DNA of 64,000 bases from Bacteroides sp. (lineage in GTDB: Bacteria > Bacteroidota > Bacteroidia > Bacteroidales > Bacteroidaceae): positions 1 to 64,000 of the forward strand of contig JAGATY010000022.1 in assembly GCA_017621035.1 (NCBI GenBank), written 5' to 3'. Under the pieces are notes generated by a model, which was given only the letters and a program-made list of their open reading frames with translations, had not been told where the DNA came from and did no database searches. The translations under genes and the position numbers were made by a program. Every line of letters begins with the position of its first letter. Within the stretch, counting starts at the first letter, position 1. Below, piece after piece: positions 53,561 to 61,490 of the stretch.

Positions 53561-53627
53561 TGCACAAGATGCCAACTTGTGTTGCACAAGATGCCATCTT
53601 GTGCAGCATAAGATGCCATCTTGTGCA
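53561..53627. repeat. 22-bp-pitch element, CAAGATGCCATCTTG type, copy A3
   Basis: Three palindromic units with AGATG at 53567, 53589 and 53611, exactly 22 bp apart. The first unit has CCAACTTG. C/T-rich DNA precedes. The 512-bp gap lies between the divergent regulator and Ntn-hydrolase genes; it also has an ATCAGTG/CACTGAT hairpin at about 53659-53676 and no gene. Confidence 0.88.
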
Positions 53628-53822
53628 TCTCACCTTTTAATGTGCCGGTAGAGAAGAATCAGTGTAACCACTGATGAGAATAAGTGCAACAAGTCACCGC
53701 CAGCAGTGAAACATCCGTCAGGTTTTAGTGCGGGAGGTAGGCGGAACGTTTCCGGAGTGAGAAAATTGGGGCAATGCGCACAGCTTTTTCCTGCATTTCT
53801 TTCTTCCTTATTTAAAATTGGT

Positions 53823-53830
53823 TACCTTTG
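53823..53830 (+). promoter_or_regulatory. -7 box of the Ntn-hydrolase operon
   Basis: TACCTTTG, 29 bases before the start codon at 53860. Confidence 0.55.
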
Positions 53831-53859
53831 CTTCCCGAACATTTTAAGAGAATCCATTT

Positions 53860-55074
53860 ATGAAAAAAATCTTATCTCTATTACTTTTGTTGGCCGTGAC
53901 TGCTCCTACGTGGGCTTGTTCGTCGGCCGTAATTTCCGGTAAAGTAACTCCAGACGGTCGGCCGTTGCTGTGGAAGAACCGCGATACCGGTTTCATGAAG
54001 AATCACATGGCGTATGTAAAAGGTGAAAAGTATGACTTTGTTGCCAATGTCAACAGTGCCAACTTCGGTGAATTAAAGGAGGCGTGGATTGGTGCCAATA
54101 CGGCCGGCTTCGCCTTGATGAATACCCAAAGCTATAACTTAGTGGAAGAGATTGCTCCCGGCAAAGACCGCGGCGATGCCAATGGTAGTGTCATCTACCG
54201 TGCTTTGGAGGTATGCGCCACGGTGGAAGACTTCTGCCACTTTCTTGATACTATTAAGAAACCCAGTCTGATTGAAGCCAACTTTGGTGTGATTGATGCA
54301 CAGGGCGGTGCCGCCATGTTTGAGGTGGACTACTTCAACTATAAGATGTTCGACGCCAATGACCCTGCCGTGGCTCCTTATGGTTACATCGGACGCACCA
54401 ACTTCTCTTTCTCCGGAAAGGTGAATGAAGGCTCGGGCTATGTCCGCTATATGGAAGTGGAACGTGTGCTGATGAAGGCTTCTGCCACGGGAGGTATTAC
54501 GCCGGAGCTGATTTTTAACGACTTGTCGCGTTCGTTCCGTAACAACATGCTGGACGTTGACTTGAAGAAGGGCGGCTACAATGCGCCTGAAGCTTCCGGT
54601 TGGTTTGTAGACCAGGACTTCATTCCTCGCAACAGCACCTCCTGCTCTGTAGTCATTCAGGGCGTGAAGAAAGGCGAGAAGGCTGAACTTACCACACTGT
54701 GGACCATCTTGGGTTACCCACCGACCGGCATTGCCGTACCACTCTGGGTAAAGAACAATCTGCCCGACATGATGACATATAATAAGGTATATAAGGCTGC
54801 TCCGCTTAGTCACCAGTCGCTGAAGCTGGCAGACGAGAAGGTGTTCTGCTACAACCAAGGCGGCGGAACCAGTAAATACCTCTGCTGGGATAACCTCTAC
54901 AACCACGATGGCACCGGCCTGATGCAACAAGTAGTCAAATGGGAAGAGGGCATCACAGCATACACCACCCCCATCATAGAAGGCTGGCGGAAGAGAGGTA
55001 AAGTGGATCTGAAAGAGATGGAAGCTTTGTACCAGAAGCTGGAAGAAGACCTGAAGGCTGTTTATTTGAAATAA
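53860..55074 (+). CDS. Exported C45-type Ntn-hydrolase
   Basis: A 404-residue protein with a signal peptide (MKKILSLLLLLAVTAPTWA) that ends directly before Cys20. CSSAVISGKVTPDGRPLLWKNRDTG matches the opening of C45/choloylglycine-like Ntn-hydrolases, where the N-terminal Cys is the nucleophile; Arg and Asp of NRD are conserved. Signal cleavage would thus also free the active site. The group includes acyl-transferases and amidases; bile-salt or acyl-amide substrates are possible, not shown. It is followed 6 bases later by a TPR gene. Confidence 0.85.
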   Translation: MKKILSLLLLLAVTAPTWACSSAVISGKVTPDGRPLLWKNRDTGFMKNHMAYVKGEKYDFVANVNSANFGELKEAWIGANTAGFALMNTQSYNLVEEIAPGKDRGDANGSVIYRALEVCATVEDFCHFLDTIKKPSLIEANFGVIDAQGGAAMFEVDYFNYKMFDANDPAVAPYGYIGRTNFSFSGKVNEGSGYVRYMEVERVLMKASATGGITPELIFNDLSRSFRNNMLDVDLKKGGYNAPEASGWFVDQDFIPRNSTSCSVVIQGVKKGEKAELTTLWTILGYPPTGIAVPLWVKNNLPDMMTYNKVYKAAPLSHQSLKLADEKVFCYNQGGGTSKYLCWDNLYNHDGTGLMQQVVKWEEGITAYTTPIIEGWRKRGKVDLKEMEALYQKLEEDLKAVYLK

Positions 55075-55080
55075 CACACT

Positions 55081-56202
55081 ATGCACAAGAAGATATTTTG
55101 CATGGTACTCACCCTTATCATCGGATTGCCTGTACTGCCCGTGCAGGCAATCTCTTTTGAGTACCCCGAGAACATTAGAACCGTTGCGTTTCAACAAGCC
55201 GAAGACACCCTGAAGGGAAGTAAGGAAGCGTTGGAAAGGTTGCAAGAACTGACCAAACAGGGGCGCAAATCGGAAAGAATATTCAGTACTCTGAGCAAGA
55301 ACAAAGGGGATGAAGAGAAGGCAAACTTCCATTTGTTACAGGCATACAAACTCTACATTCAGTGCGAAAAGGAGATTCCGCAGGAGGTAGAAGGAGTGAA
55401 TCGGGAGAGTTATCGCAGCTTTCTGAAGGAGAACTGCATGCGCCTGTACAATGCCGGCATCTACTTCAACGAGCAGAAGCAGTTCACCTTGGCAGACGAT
55501 TGTTACGCTACGCTGACCGACTTGTTACAGTTTGGAAAAGACAATTACGACGTGACCCTGGAGGACGTGGTCTACAATCGTGCCCACGTGGCCTATTGGG
55601 CCAAGGATTATCAAAAGGTGGTCACCCTGCTCTCTCCGCTTGACCCTATGCCTCACGCACGCAACGGCTACAAGTATCTGGCCGAAAGTCACAAGGCATT
55701 GAAACAGTTTCCGGAGATGGCTAAAGCACTTCGTAAAGGTGCCGAGCAGTTCCCTGGTGATGAGTTCTTCTTCAACAACCTGGGACTCTACTATCTGGAG
55801 CACCGACAATACGATGAGGGGTTGAAGTTCTTGAATCACTATCACTCGGTGGACCGCTCTTCAGAGAAGATTCTCCGCCTGCAACTGGAGCTGGCAACCC
55901 GTAAGCATGACACGCAGTTGGAGATTGCCACAGCCAAGGAGTTATTGAACGTGACTTCACAAAAGCTGGACATTGCCGTCCACATAGGTGAAGCTTACAT
56001 AGAACTGGCGATGAAGACAAACCAAGATTCGCCCTTTCTGTTGCCGGACTTAAACAATCCGGAGTACGTGAAAGAACAGGCACTCATCAAAAGTTACTAT
56101 CAAGAGGCCATCCATTACCTGGAGTTTGCCAAGAAACTGGCTCCCCACCGCAACGATTTATGGGAACGCGGGCTGAAGTGGGCCAGAAAATATGGAGAAT
56201 AA
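55081..56202 (+). CDS. Exported TPR protein
   Basis: A 373-residue protein with a signal peptide (MHKKIFCMVLTLIIGLPVLPVQA) and several tetratricopeptide-like helix pairs. A clear one is YKYLAESHKALKQFPEMAKALRKGAEQFPGDEFFFNNLGLYYLEHRQYDEGLKFLNHY (split by prolines). TPRs mediate protein contacts. It follows the Ntn-hydrolase by 6 bases and may hold it in a periplasmic complex, by context only. Confidence 0.85.
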   Translation: MHKKIFCMVLTLIIGLPVLPVQAISFEYPENIRTVAFQQAEDTLKGSKEALERLQELTKQGRKSERIFSTLSKNKGDEEKANFHLLQAYKLYIQCEKEIPQEVEGVNRESYRSFLKENCMRLYNAGIYFNEQKQFTLADDCYATLTDLLQFGKDNYDVTLEDVVYNRAHVAYWAKDYQKVVTLLSPLDPMPHARNGYKYLAESHKALKQFPEMAKALRKGAEQFPGDEFFFNNLGLYYLEHRQYDEGLKFLNHYHSVDRSSEKILRLQLELATRKHDTQLEIATAKELLNVTSQKLDIAVHIGEAYIELAMKTNQDSPFLLPDLNNPEYVKEQALIKSYYQEAIHYLEFAKKLAPHRNDLWERGLKWARKYGE

Positions 56203-56223
56203 GAGGGAATCATTCAACATCTC

Positions 56224-57501
56224 TCAGGCACTGCCTAGCAACAGCAGAATGCCAATGATGAGGGCTGCCAGTGCCACAAGAATGAGCAGGCTGTAAATCA
56301 GCATGCGTGCCGTTCCCCAGAAACTGCCCCACCAGGAGGCGTGGTAAAGTTGTTTGTAGTCTATCCAAAAGAGGAAAAAGATGAGCCACTGGGGTACATC
56401 GTAGAGGTCGTCTACCTGAGCCTGCCCACAGAAAGGAAGCACCAGAATGCTGATGAGCAACGTCTGGCAAGCTATGTAGGCCTGGATGAAGAGGTGCTCC
56501 GTAAGGTTATAGCGTGGAGAAAAGCGACGGCGAAAGGAGAAAAGGGTGGCCAGGGCAAACAGGGGCAGCGTGGCAATGATGCGGAAGGCTTTGTTTCCGT
56601 GCATCCAGCTCTCCAGTAGTTTACAGACTCGTTGCAGGTAGGAACTGTCGGCCAGTGTGGTATCTACATTGTTCCGCACGAGGTCACCTCCTTCTATGAG
56701 TGATTCAATGATACCATAACCCTCTTCTGCCTCATTATCAGCGACCGATTCACTTGTTGCTTTCTCTTTCCGAACGGCTTGCAGGTGACGGTCGATGGAA
56801 TTTATTTCTTGCAGAGCAATGGCAATGGTTGCACTGTCTTGCTCGGTTTCCAGTTCTTTTGCCAGTTCTTTTTTCACCTCTTCCCAGCGGGTTTGTGTGG
56901 CTGTGCCACCCTCTTTCTGCGTGCGGAGTAAAGCCTCGGGGTCGACCAGTTGCACGATCATGATGTAGAGGGCTGCCAGAATAAAGAGCATTTGAAAGGG
57001 GCGGAACTGAGGAGCACGCTGTCCGGCAATGAAGTCGCGTATCATGTAACCGGGGCGATGGAGTAAGTCGAGCATGGTGCGTCCGAATCCGGTGTCGATG
57101 TTGAAGAAGCCGCTGGCTATGTTCTGTAAAGCATTGCGCAGACGGTAACGTGTTGTCTTCCGGCTCTGTCCGCAGCGAGGGCAGAAGTTGCCCGTATATT
57201 CCTCCCCACAACAGAGACAGGTAGAGGGCTCTTCATGCTTGAGAGGCAAGGTCTTTCCCCGCATCAAACGGATGTTCAGCAAGCGTACGCGAGCGGTAAG
57301 CGGAGCCATCAGGCGGGCTATAGCCTCTATCCAGGTGAGGGGAAGAATGCGACGGTGGCGCAACATTCCCCAGAGTGTCAGCAGAAAGATAGTAGGGAAA
57401 AGAAAGGTCTCAAAATCAGGCACACACTCTACGTAACTCAGACAAGCGAGCAACAACAGTATGGCAACCTGCCACCAGCAGAGAGGAAGACGTGAATTCA
57501 T
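56224..57501 (-). CDS. DUF3667 membrane protein
   Basis: A 425-residue protein. Two N-terminal membrane helices, then a zinc-ribbon (CLCCGEEYTGNFCPRCGQ, four Cys) at about 97-115, the DUF3667 core FNIDTGFGRTMLDLLHRPGYMIRDFI, a helix, a polar domain and five or so further helices. The family is found almost only in Bacteroidetes and has no known function. A minus-strand TACCTTTG lies 28 bases before the start. It is convergent with the TPR gene. Confidence 0.9.
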   Translation of the reverse strand: MNSRLPLCWWQVAILLLLACLSYVECVPDFETFLFPTIFLLTLWGMLRHRRILPLTWIEAIARLMAPLTARVRLLNIRLMRGKTLPLKHEEPSTCLCCGEEYTGNFCPRCGQSRKTTRYRLRNALQNIASGFFNIDTGFGRTMLDLLHRPGYMIRDFIAGQRAPQFRPFQMLFILAALYIMIVQLVDPEALLRTQKEGGTATQTRWEEVKKELAKELETEQDSATIAIALQEINSIDRHLQAVRKEKATSESVADNEAEEGYGIIESLIEGGDLVRNNVDTTLADSSYLQRVCKLLESWMHGNKAFRIIATLPLFALATLFSFRRRFSPRYNLTEHLFIQAYIACQTLLISILVLPFCGQAQVDDLYDVPQWLIFFLFWIDYKQLYHASWWGSFWGTARMLIYSLLILVALAALIIGILLLLGSA

Positions 57502-57528
57502 TGCATGTGTGTTTTATTCGGTTGGCGG

Positions 57529-57536
57529 CAAAGGTA
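57529..57536 (-). promoter_or_regulatory. -7 box of the DUF3667 gene
   Basis: Minus-strand TACCTTTG, 28 bases before the ATG at 57501. Confidence 0.55.
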
Positions 57537-57569
57537 AAGATTTTTAAGGAATTTATCCTGTACGCATCA

Positions 57570-57599
57570 TTTGAAATAGGGGGAAACTCTCTATCTTTG
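57570..57599 (+). promoter_or_regulatory. Promoter of the toxin-antitoxin pair
   Basis: TTTG (57570), 18 bases, TATCTTTG (57592-57599). Spacing is 1-2 bases shorter than usual. CTATAACTAATAGATAG follows and may include an operator. Confidence 0.65.
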
Positions 57600-57634
57600 T
57601 GGCACTATAACTAATAGATAGAAAGGATTGTAAT

Positions 57635-57883
57635 ATGAGCGCAATGGAACTGAATGCTGAAATTCTGCGCCAACTTAGCTATATTGCCGATGAAGAGAGC
57701 GCGATGCAAGAGGTGTTGGAGTACATCAAAGGCGTGGTACGTCGTCATACGGCCGGTGATTCTCCTTGTTGCTACTCGCTGGAGGAAGTGAAGCAACGTC
57801 TGCAAAGAACAGAAGCGGATGCGATAGCGGGGCGGGGACTCAGTGAAGAGGAAGCAGACAAACTAATAGACGCTATGTTATGA
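57635..57883 (+). CDS. Type II antitoxin
   Basis: An 82-residue protein of mostly helix (MELNAEILRQLSYIADEESAMQEVLEYIKGVV, then EEVKQRLQRTEADAIAGRGLSEEEADKLI). It lacks an obvious DNA-binding motif but matches in size and position the antitoxins that precede RelE/ParE toxins in Bacteroidetes. Its stop overlaps the toxin start (ATGA, 57880-57883), the usual coupling. Confidence 0.82.
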   Translation: MSAMELNAEILRQLSYIADEESAMQEVLEYIKGVVRRHTAGDSPCCYSLEEVKQRLQRTEADAIAGRGLSEEEADKLIDAML

Positions 57884-58266
57884 AACTAAAGTGGCATCCA
57901 TTAGCAATCGAAGACCTTAGCAGAACGGTAGATTATTGCCGTGAACGTTTTGGAACGCTTGTTTCAATACAAGTGCGTGAAAAGATTAGACACTCTGCTA
58001 AGTTACTAAAGACGCATCCCCTACTCGGTCCCATCGAGCCAAAGCTACAAGGCTGTACTCGCCTAGAATATCGGGGACTTGTAGCCGATGCACACACCAA
58101 GATTATCTATACGGTTCATAAGGAGTACGTCTACATTCACTTGCTGTGGGACGTTCGCAAAGATGATACCTATCTGCCACAAGCAGCCGTTCATCGCTAC
58201 CATTTCTCGGAAGAGGAGCAACACTGGATGGTTAATGAAGAGTCTCAAGAAGAGTACGAGAAGTAG
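57880..58266 (+). CDS. RelE/ParE-family toxin
   Basis: A 128-residue protein. LKWHPLAIEDLSRTVDYCRERFG is the RelE/ParE opening, and the strands GPIEPKLQGCTRLEYRGLVADAHTKIIYTVHKEYVYIHLLWDVRKDD the core. After the normal end near residue 97 there is an extra polar tail (FSEEEQHWMVNEESQEEYEK), so it is longer than the typical 95-100. RelE members cut mRNA in the ribosome, ParE members poison gyrase; I cannot choose. The antitoxin gene overlaps by 4 bases. Confidence 0.88.
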   Translation: MKLKWHPLAIEDLSRTVDYCRERFGTLVSIQVREKIRHSAKLLKTHPLLGPIEPKLQGCTRLEYRGLVADAHTKIIYTVHKEYVYIHLLWDVRKDDTYLPQAAVHRYHFSEEEQHWMVNEESQEEYEK

Positions 58267-58288
58267 AATCTAACAGAAAGATATAAAC

Positions 58289-58329
58289 GATGGATGCAAC
58301 ACTGGAATTTGTCCGGTATTGCATCCATC
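58289..58329 (+). terminator. Terminator of the toxin-antitoxin operon
   Basis: GATGGATGCAA and TTGCATCCATC pair over 11 bp, with CTTCTTTTT after. It also faces the nuoN end on the other strand. Confidence 0.82.
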
Positions 58330-58368
58330 TTCTTTTTACTGTTATCTGTCGGTAGTTAAAGACAGAAG

Positions 58369-59820
58369 TTACATTCCAAAGCTATAATTCCCTATATTCT
58401 CTGCAACACTGCTTACAATGCCCAGCAACACAATACCCAAGGTACAGATGACAAGGGCTGCACGACTGTAACCGTCGGTACGGATGGGGGCAATGGGTTC
58501 ATCGTTCTTGTTGATATACATAGCCTTGACTATCTTCAGGTAGTAGTAGAGGGAGATGACGGTATTGAGCAAGGCAATGAACACCAGCAGATGGAAACCG
58601 CTATTGAAGGCTGCCGCGAAGATAAAGAACTTCGAGAAGAATCCTGCAAAAGGCGGAATACCTGCCAAAGAGAAGAGTGCCAAAGTCATGAGGAAGGTAA
58701 GGCGGGGATTGGTGGTGTAGAGGCCATTATACTCATCAAGGGTAAACTTGTGGGCTTGAATGGCCACGATGGTAATCACCGCAAACACAGCCATGTTGGC
58801 AAAAAGGTAGACCAGAATGTAATAGATAAGGGAGGTCATACCTTGTGCCGTGCCGCTGATGACACCGAGCATGATATAGCCCGCCTGCGAGATACTACTG
58901 AAAGCCATCAAACGTTTCAGGTTCTGCTGGCGCAAAGCGAAGAGGTTGGCCAGGGTGATGGTAGCAATGATGACCCAGTAGAGAGCAGTCTGCCAGTCAT
59001 CCACCATTGGGGTGAAGACTTTAAAGAGCATGGTCATCAACACGAAAGCAGCACCACCTTTAGAAACAACACTCAGGTAGGCCGTCACAGTGGAGGGAGC
59101 GCCCTGATAGACATCGGCTGTCCAGAGGTGGAAAGGTACCAGCGAAATCTTGAAAGCCATACCGGCAAAGAAGAAGACGAAAGCCATCACCTGCATGGAG
59201 TTGCCCACCAGTTTCTCGGGCATATCAGCAAAGTAGAGTGTGCCCACTGTGCCGTAAATAAGTGAAATACCATAAAGCAGCAAACCGCTGGAGAAGAGAG
59301 CGGAAAGGATATACTTCGCACCTGCTTCTGCCGAGTGGTGTCGATACTTGTCGATGGCTACGAGGGCAGCCATGGGAACGCAGGCCATCTCTAAGCCGAT
59401 GAAGAACATCAGGAAGTGACCGGCCGAAATCATCAGATACATTCCCAGCAGGGTACAGAGGGTAAGGAAGTAGAACTCACCTTGTTTGTATGCATTGGCG
59501 GGCCACTTCATCCACTCATGGCCTATCAAGAAGACGATGAGGGTACCTATACTAAGGATAGACTTGACAATGCTCTGCACTGGCGCATTCTGATACATAC
59601 CGCCAAAAGCTTCCGTCTCCGGACCGGGCACAATGGTGATGAGGGTGTGTATCAGGAGTAGTACCACAGGAATAATCGTATTCAGCACCGGCTTGCCATC
59701 TTTCTTGTGGGCATCGGGGCTGAGGAAGAGCAGGTCGGCGATAAACAGGATGAGGATGACACCGATAAGCGACAGCTCTTCTTTGAGAATGAGGAATTGG
59801 GAATAGTCCATATCTTTCAA
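58369..59820 (-). CDS. nuoN: NADH-quinone oxidoreductase subunit N
   Basis: A 483-residue inner-membrane antiporter-like subunit of complex I. About 14 helices. The conserved proton-path lysine lies in [28 protein letters not shown]. It is the last gene of the nuo operon, 28 bases after nuoM. Complex I here passes electrons to menaquinone and pumps protons or sodium. Confidence 0.96.
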   Translation of the reverse strand: MKDMDYSQFLILKEELSLIGVILILFIADLLFLSPDAHKKDGKPVLNTIIPVVLLLIHTLITIVPGPETEAFGGMYQNAPVQSIVKSILSIGTLIVFLIGHEWMKWPANAYKQGEFYFLTLCTLLGMYLMISAGHFLMFFIGLEMACVPMAALVAIDKYRHHSAEAGAKYILSALFSSGLLLYGISLIYGTVGTLYFADMPEKLVGNSMQVMAFVFFFAGMAFKISLVPFHLWTADVYQGAPSTVTAYLSVVSKGGAAFVLMTMLFKVFTPMVDDWQTALYWVIIATITLANLFALRQQNLKRLMAFSSISQAGYIMLGVISGTAQGMTSLIYYILVYLFANMAVFAVITIVAIQAHKFTLDEYNGLYTTNPRLTFLMTLALFSLAGIPPFAGFFSKFFIFAAAFNSGFHLLVFIALLNTVISLYYYLKIVKAMYINKNDEPIAPIRTDGYSRAALVICTLGIVLLGIVSSVAENIGNYSFGM

Positions 59821-59848
59821 TTATGAATTATAAATTTAGAATTATGAA

Positions 59849-61336
59849 TTATCTGCACGTTAATGGACTAACCAAGCCGGCCACACTCTCCCCTATCATA
59901 TCACTTATCCACCAGGGAGCGATGCCGAGGGCGGCCACACAGACTATGAGGATGATGACAGCAGTGCGCTCGTCCCACGTAGCGTCAGTCAGAGTGAGGT
60001 GATGAGGATTAGTGCAAGTACCATAGAGAATCTTGCCCACCAGACGGAGAATGTAGACAGCCGTAATGACGATGCTGCAGCAAGCGATGATGGTCCACAC
60101 GCGGTGGAAGGTATCGGCGTGCTGGAAGGCTCCGTTGAAGATGGTCATCTCGGCCACGAAGCCACTCAGACCGGGCAGGCCGAGGTTGGCGAGACCGGCA
60201 ATCACATAGCTGACAGCCAAGAAGGGCATTATCTTCATCAGGCCACTAAGCTCGCGAACGTCGCGGGTATGGGTGCGGCCGTAAATCATACCGATGAGGG
60301 CGAAGAAGAGGGCAGTCATCAATCCGTGAGAGAGCATCTGCAGGATGGCTCCCGTGTTGGCTGTTTGGTTCATCATCAGGATGGCGAAGAGTACCAGACC
60401 GCAGTGGGACACGGAGCTGTAGGCATTGATGTACTTCAGGTCGGTCTGTACACAAGCAGAGAAGGCACCATACACTACCGAGATTCCGGTCAGCACGAGG
60501 AATATCCAGCCCAACTCATTGGCCGCTTCGGGCATCAACTGCATGGCGATGCGGAAACAGCCGTAGCCGCCCAACTTCATCAGCACACCGGCGTGAAGCA
60601 TACTCACAGCCGTGGGAGCTGAGGCGTGACCGTCAGGACTCCAAGTATGGAAGGGGAACAGTGCGCCAAGCACACCGAAACCGAGGAAGGTCAGCGGAAA
60701 CCAGATGCGTTGCTGTTCCACGGGGATGGCGTGCAGTGCGGCCAACTGCTCCACATTCATGGTCTGTGCCCCGCTACCGTAGTAAATACCCAAGATACCT
60801 ATCAGCAGGAAGGCTGAGCCACCCATCAGCATCAGCGTCAGTTTCATGGCAGAATACTCCTTGCGGCCGCTTCCCCACACACCGATGAGCAGGTACATAG
60901 GAATGAGTGCCACCTCATAGAACATAAACATGGTGAAGAGGTCGGTACAAATGAAGAAACCGAACACACCCAGCGACAGCAGTGTGTACCAAAGAAAATA
61001 CTCTTTCGTCAGCGGTTGCAGTCTCCACGAAGCAAACACACCGGTGAAGACGATGACAGACGTCAGCAGCAGCATGGCTACTGATATACCGTCCACACCG
61101 ACAGAGTAGCAGATGTTAAGCGCAGGATACCACGCCCACGAGTCGGTGAAGAGCATTTCAGCCGTATCGCCACCCGAACGAGCCTGCAGGTAAGCAACGG
61201 TCAAGCCCACAGCTGCCAACAGCAGAACCGAGGCACCGGTCACCATCACCGTACGAACTTGCCTGATGCTTCGGGCCATCCACAGCCCCAACAGCATCAG
61301 CAGAGGAATCAATACAAATATATTCAAGAAGTTCAT
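59849..61336 (-). CDS. nuoM: NADH-quinone oxidoreductase subunit M
   Basis: A 495-residue inner-membrane subunit with about 14 helices, a homolog of Na+/H+ antiporters. The conserved Glu is in MFYEVALIPMYLLIGVWG and the path lysine/His region in FLGFGVLGALFPFHTWSPDGHASAPTAVSM. It lies between nuoL and nuoN. The gap to nuoL is unusually long (154 bp) and contains a large inverted repeat. Confidence 0.96.
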   Translation of the reverse strand: MNFLNIFVLIPLLMLLGLWMARSIRQVRTVMVTGASVLLLAAVGLTVAYLQARSGGDTAEMLFTDSWAWYPALNICYSVGVDGISVAMLLLTSVIVFTGVFASWRLQPLTKEYFLWYTLLSLGVFGFFICTDLFTMFMFYEVALIPMYLLIGVWGSGRKEYSAMKLTLMLMGGSAFLLIGILGIYYGSGAQTMNVEQLAALHAIPVEQQRIWFPLTFLGFGVLGALFPFHTWSPDGHASAPTAVSMLHAGVLMKLGGYGCFRIAMQLMPEAANELGWIFLVLTGISVVYGAFSACVQTDLKYINAYSSVSHCGLVLFAILMMNQTANTGAILQMLSHGLMTALFFALIGMIYGRTHTRDVRELSGLMKIMPFLAVSYVIAGLANLGLPGLSGFVAEMTIFNGAFQHADTFHRVWTIIACCSIVITAVYILRLVGKILYGTCTNPHHLTLTDATWDERTAVIILIVCVAALGIAPWWISDMIGESVAGLVSPLTCR

Positions 61337-61354
61337 AATATCTAATTATCGGGT

Positions 61355-61488
61355 CCTCCCTCGTCCCCTCCCTCTATGGAGGGGAGAGAGATTGTCCAGT
61401 TAATCATTTATGTTATTTGTCTCTATTCATTTTATTTATTATTAAAGGTCTCGTTACACCCCTCCATAGAGGGAGGGGACGGGGGAGG
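61355..61488. repeat. 134-bp inverted-repeat element between nuoL and nuoM
   Basis: CCTCCCTCGTCCCCTCCCTC (start 61355) and its complement (ending 61488, GAGGGAGGGGACGGGGGAGG) form 30-bp arms with one mismatch, 74 bp apart, an A/T-rich centre between them. The right arm ends two bases before the nuoL stop codon. No frame inside. In RNA it would form a very stable stem inside the operon. Confidence 0.88.
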
Positions 61489-61490
61489 GT

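Noticed and set aside
54139..55332. 397-residue minus-strand frame
   Set aside because: Opposite the Ntn-hydrolase gene, whose family motifs are clear.
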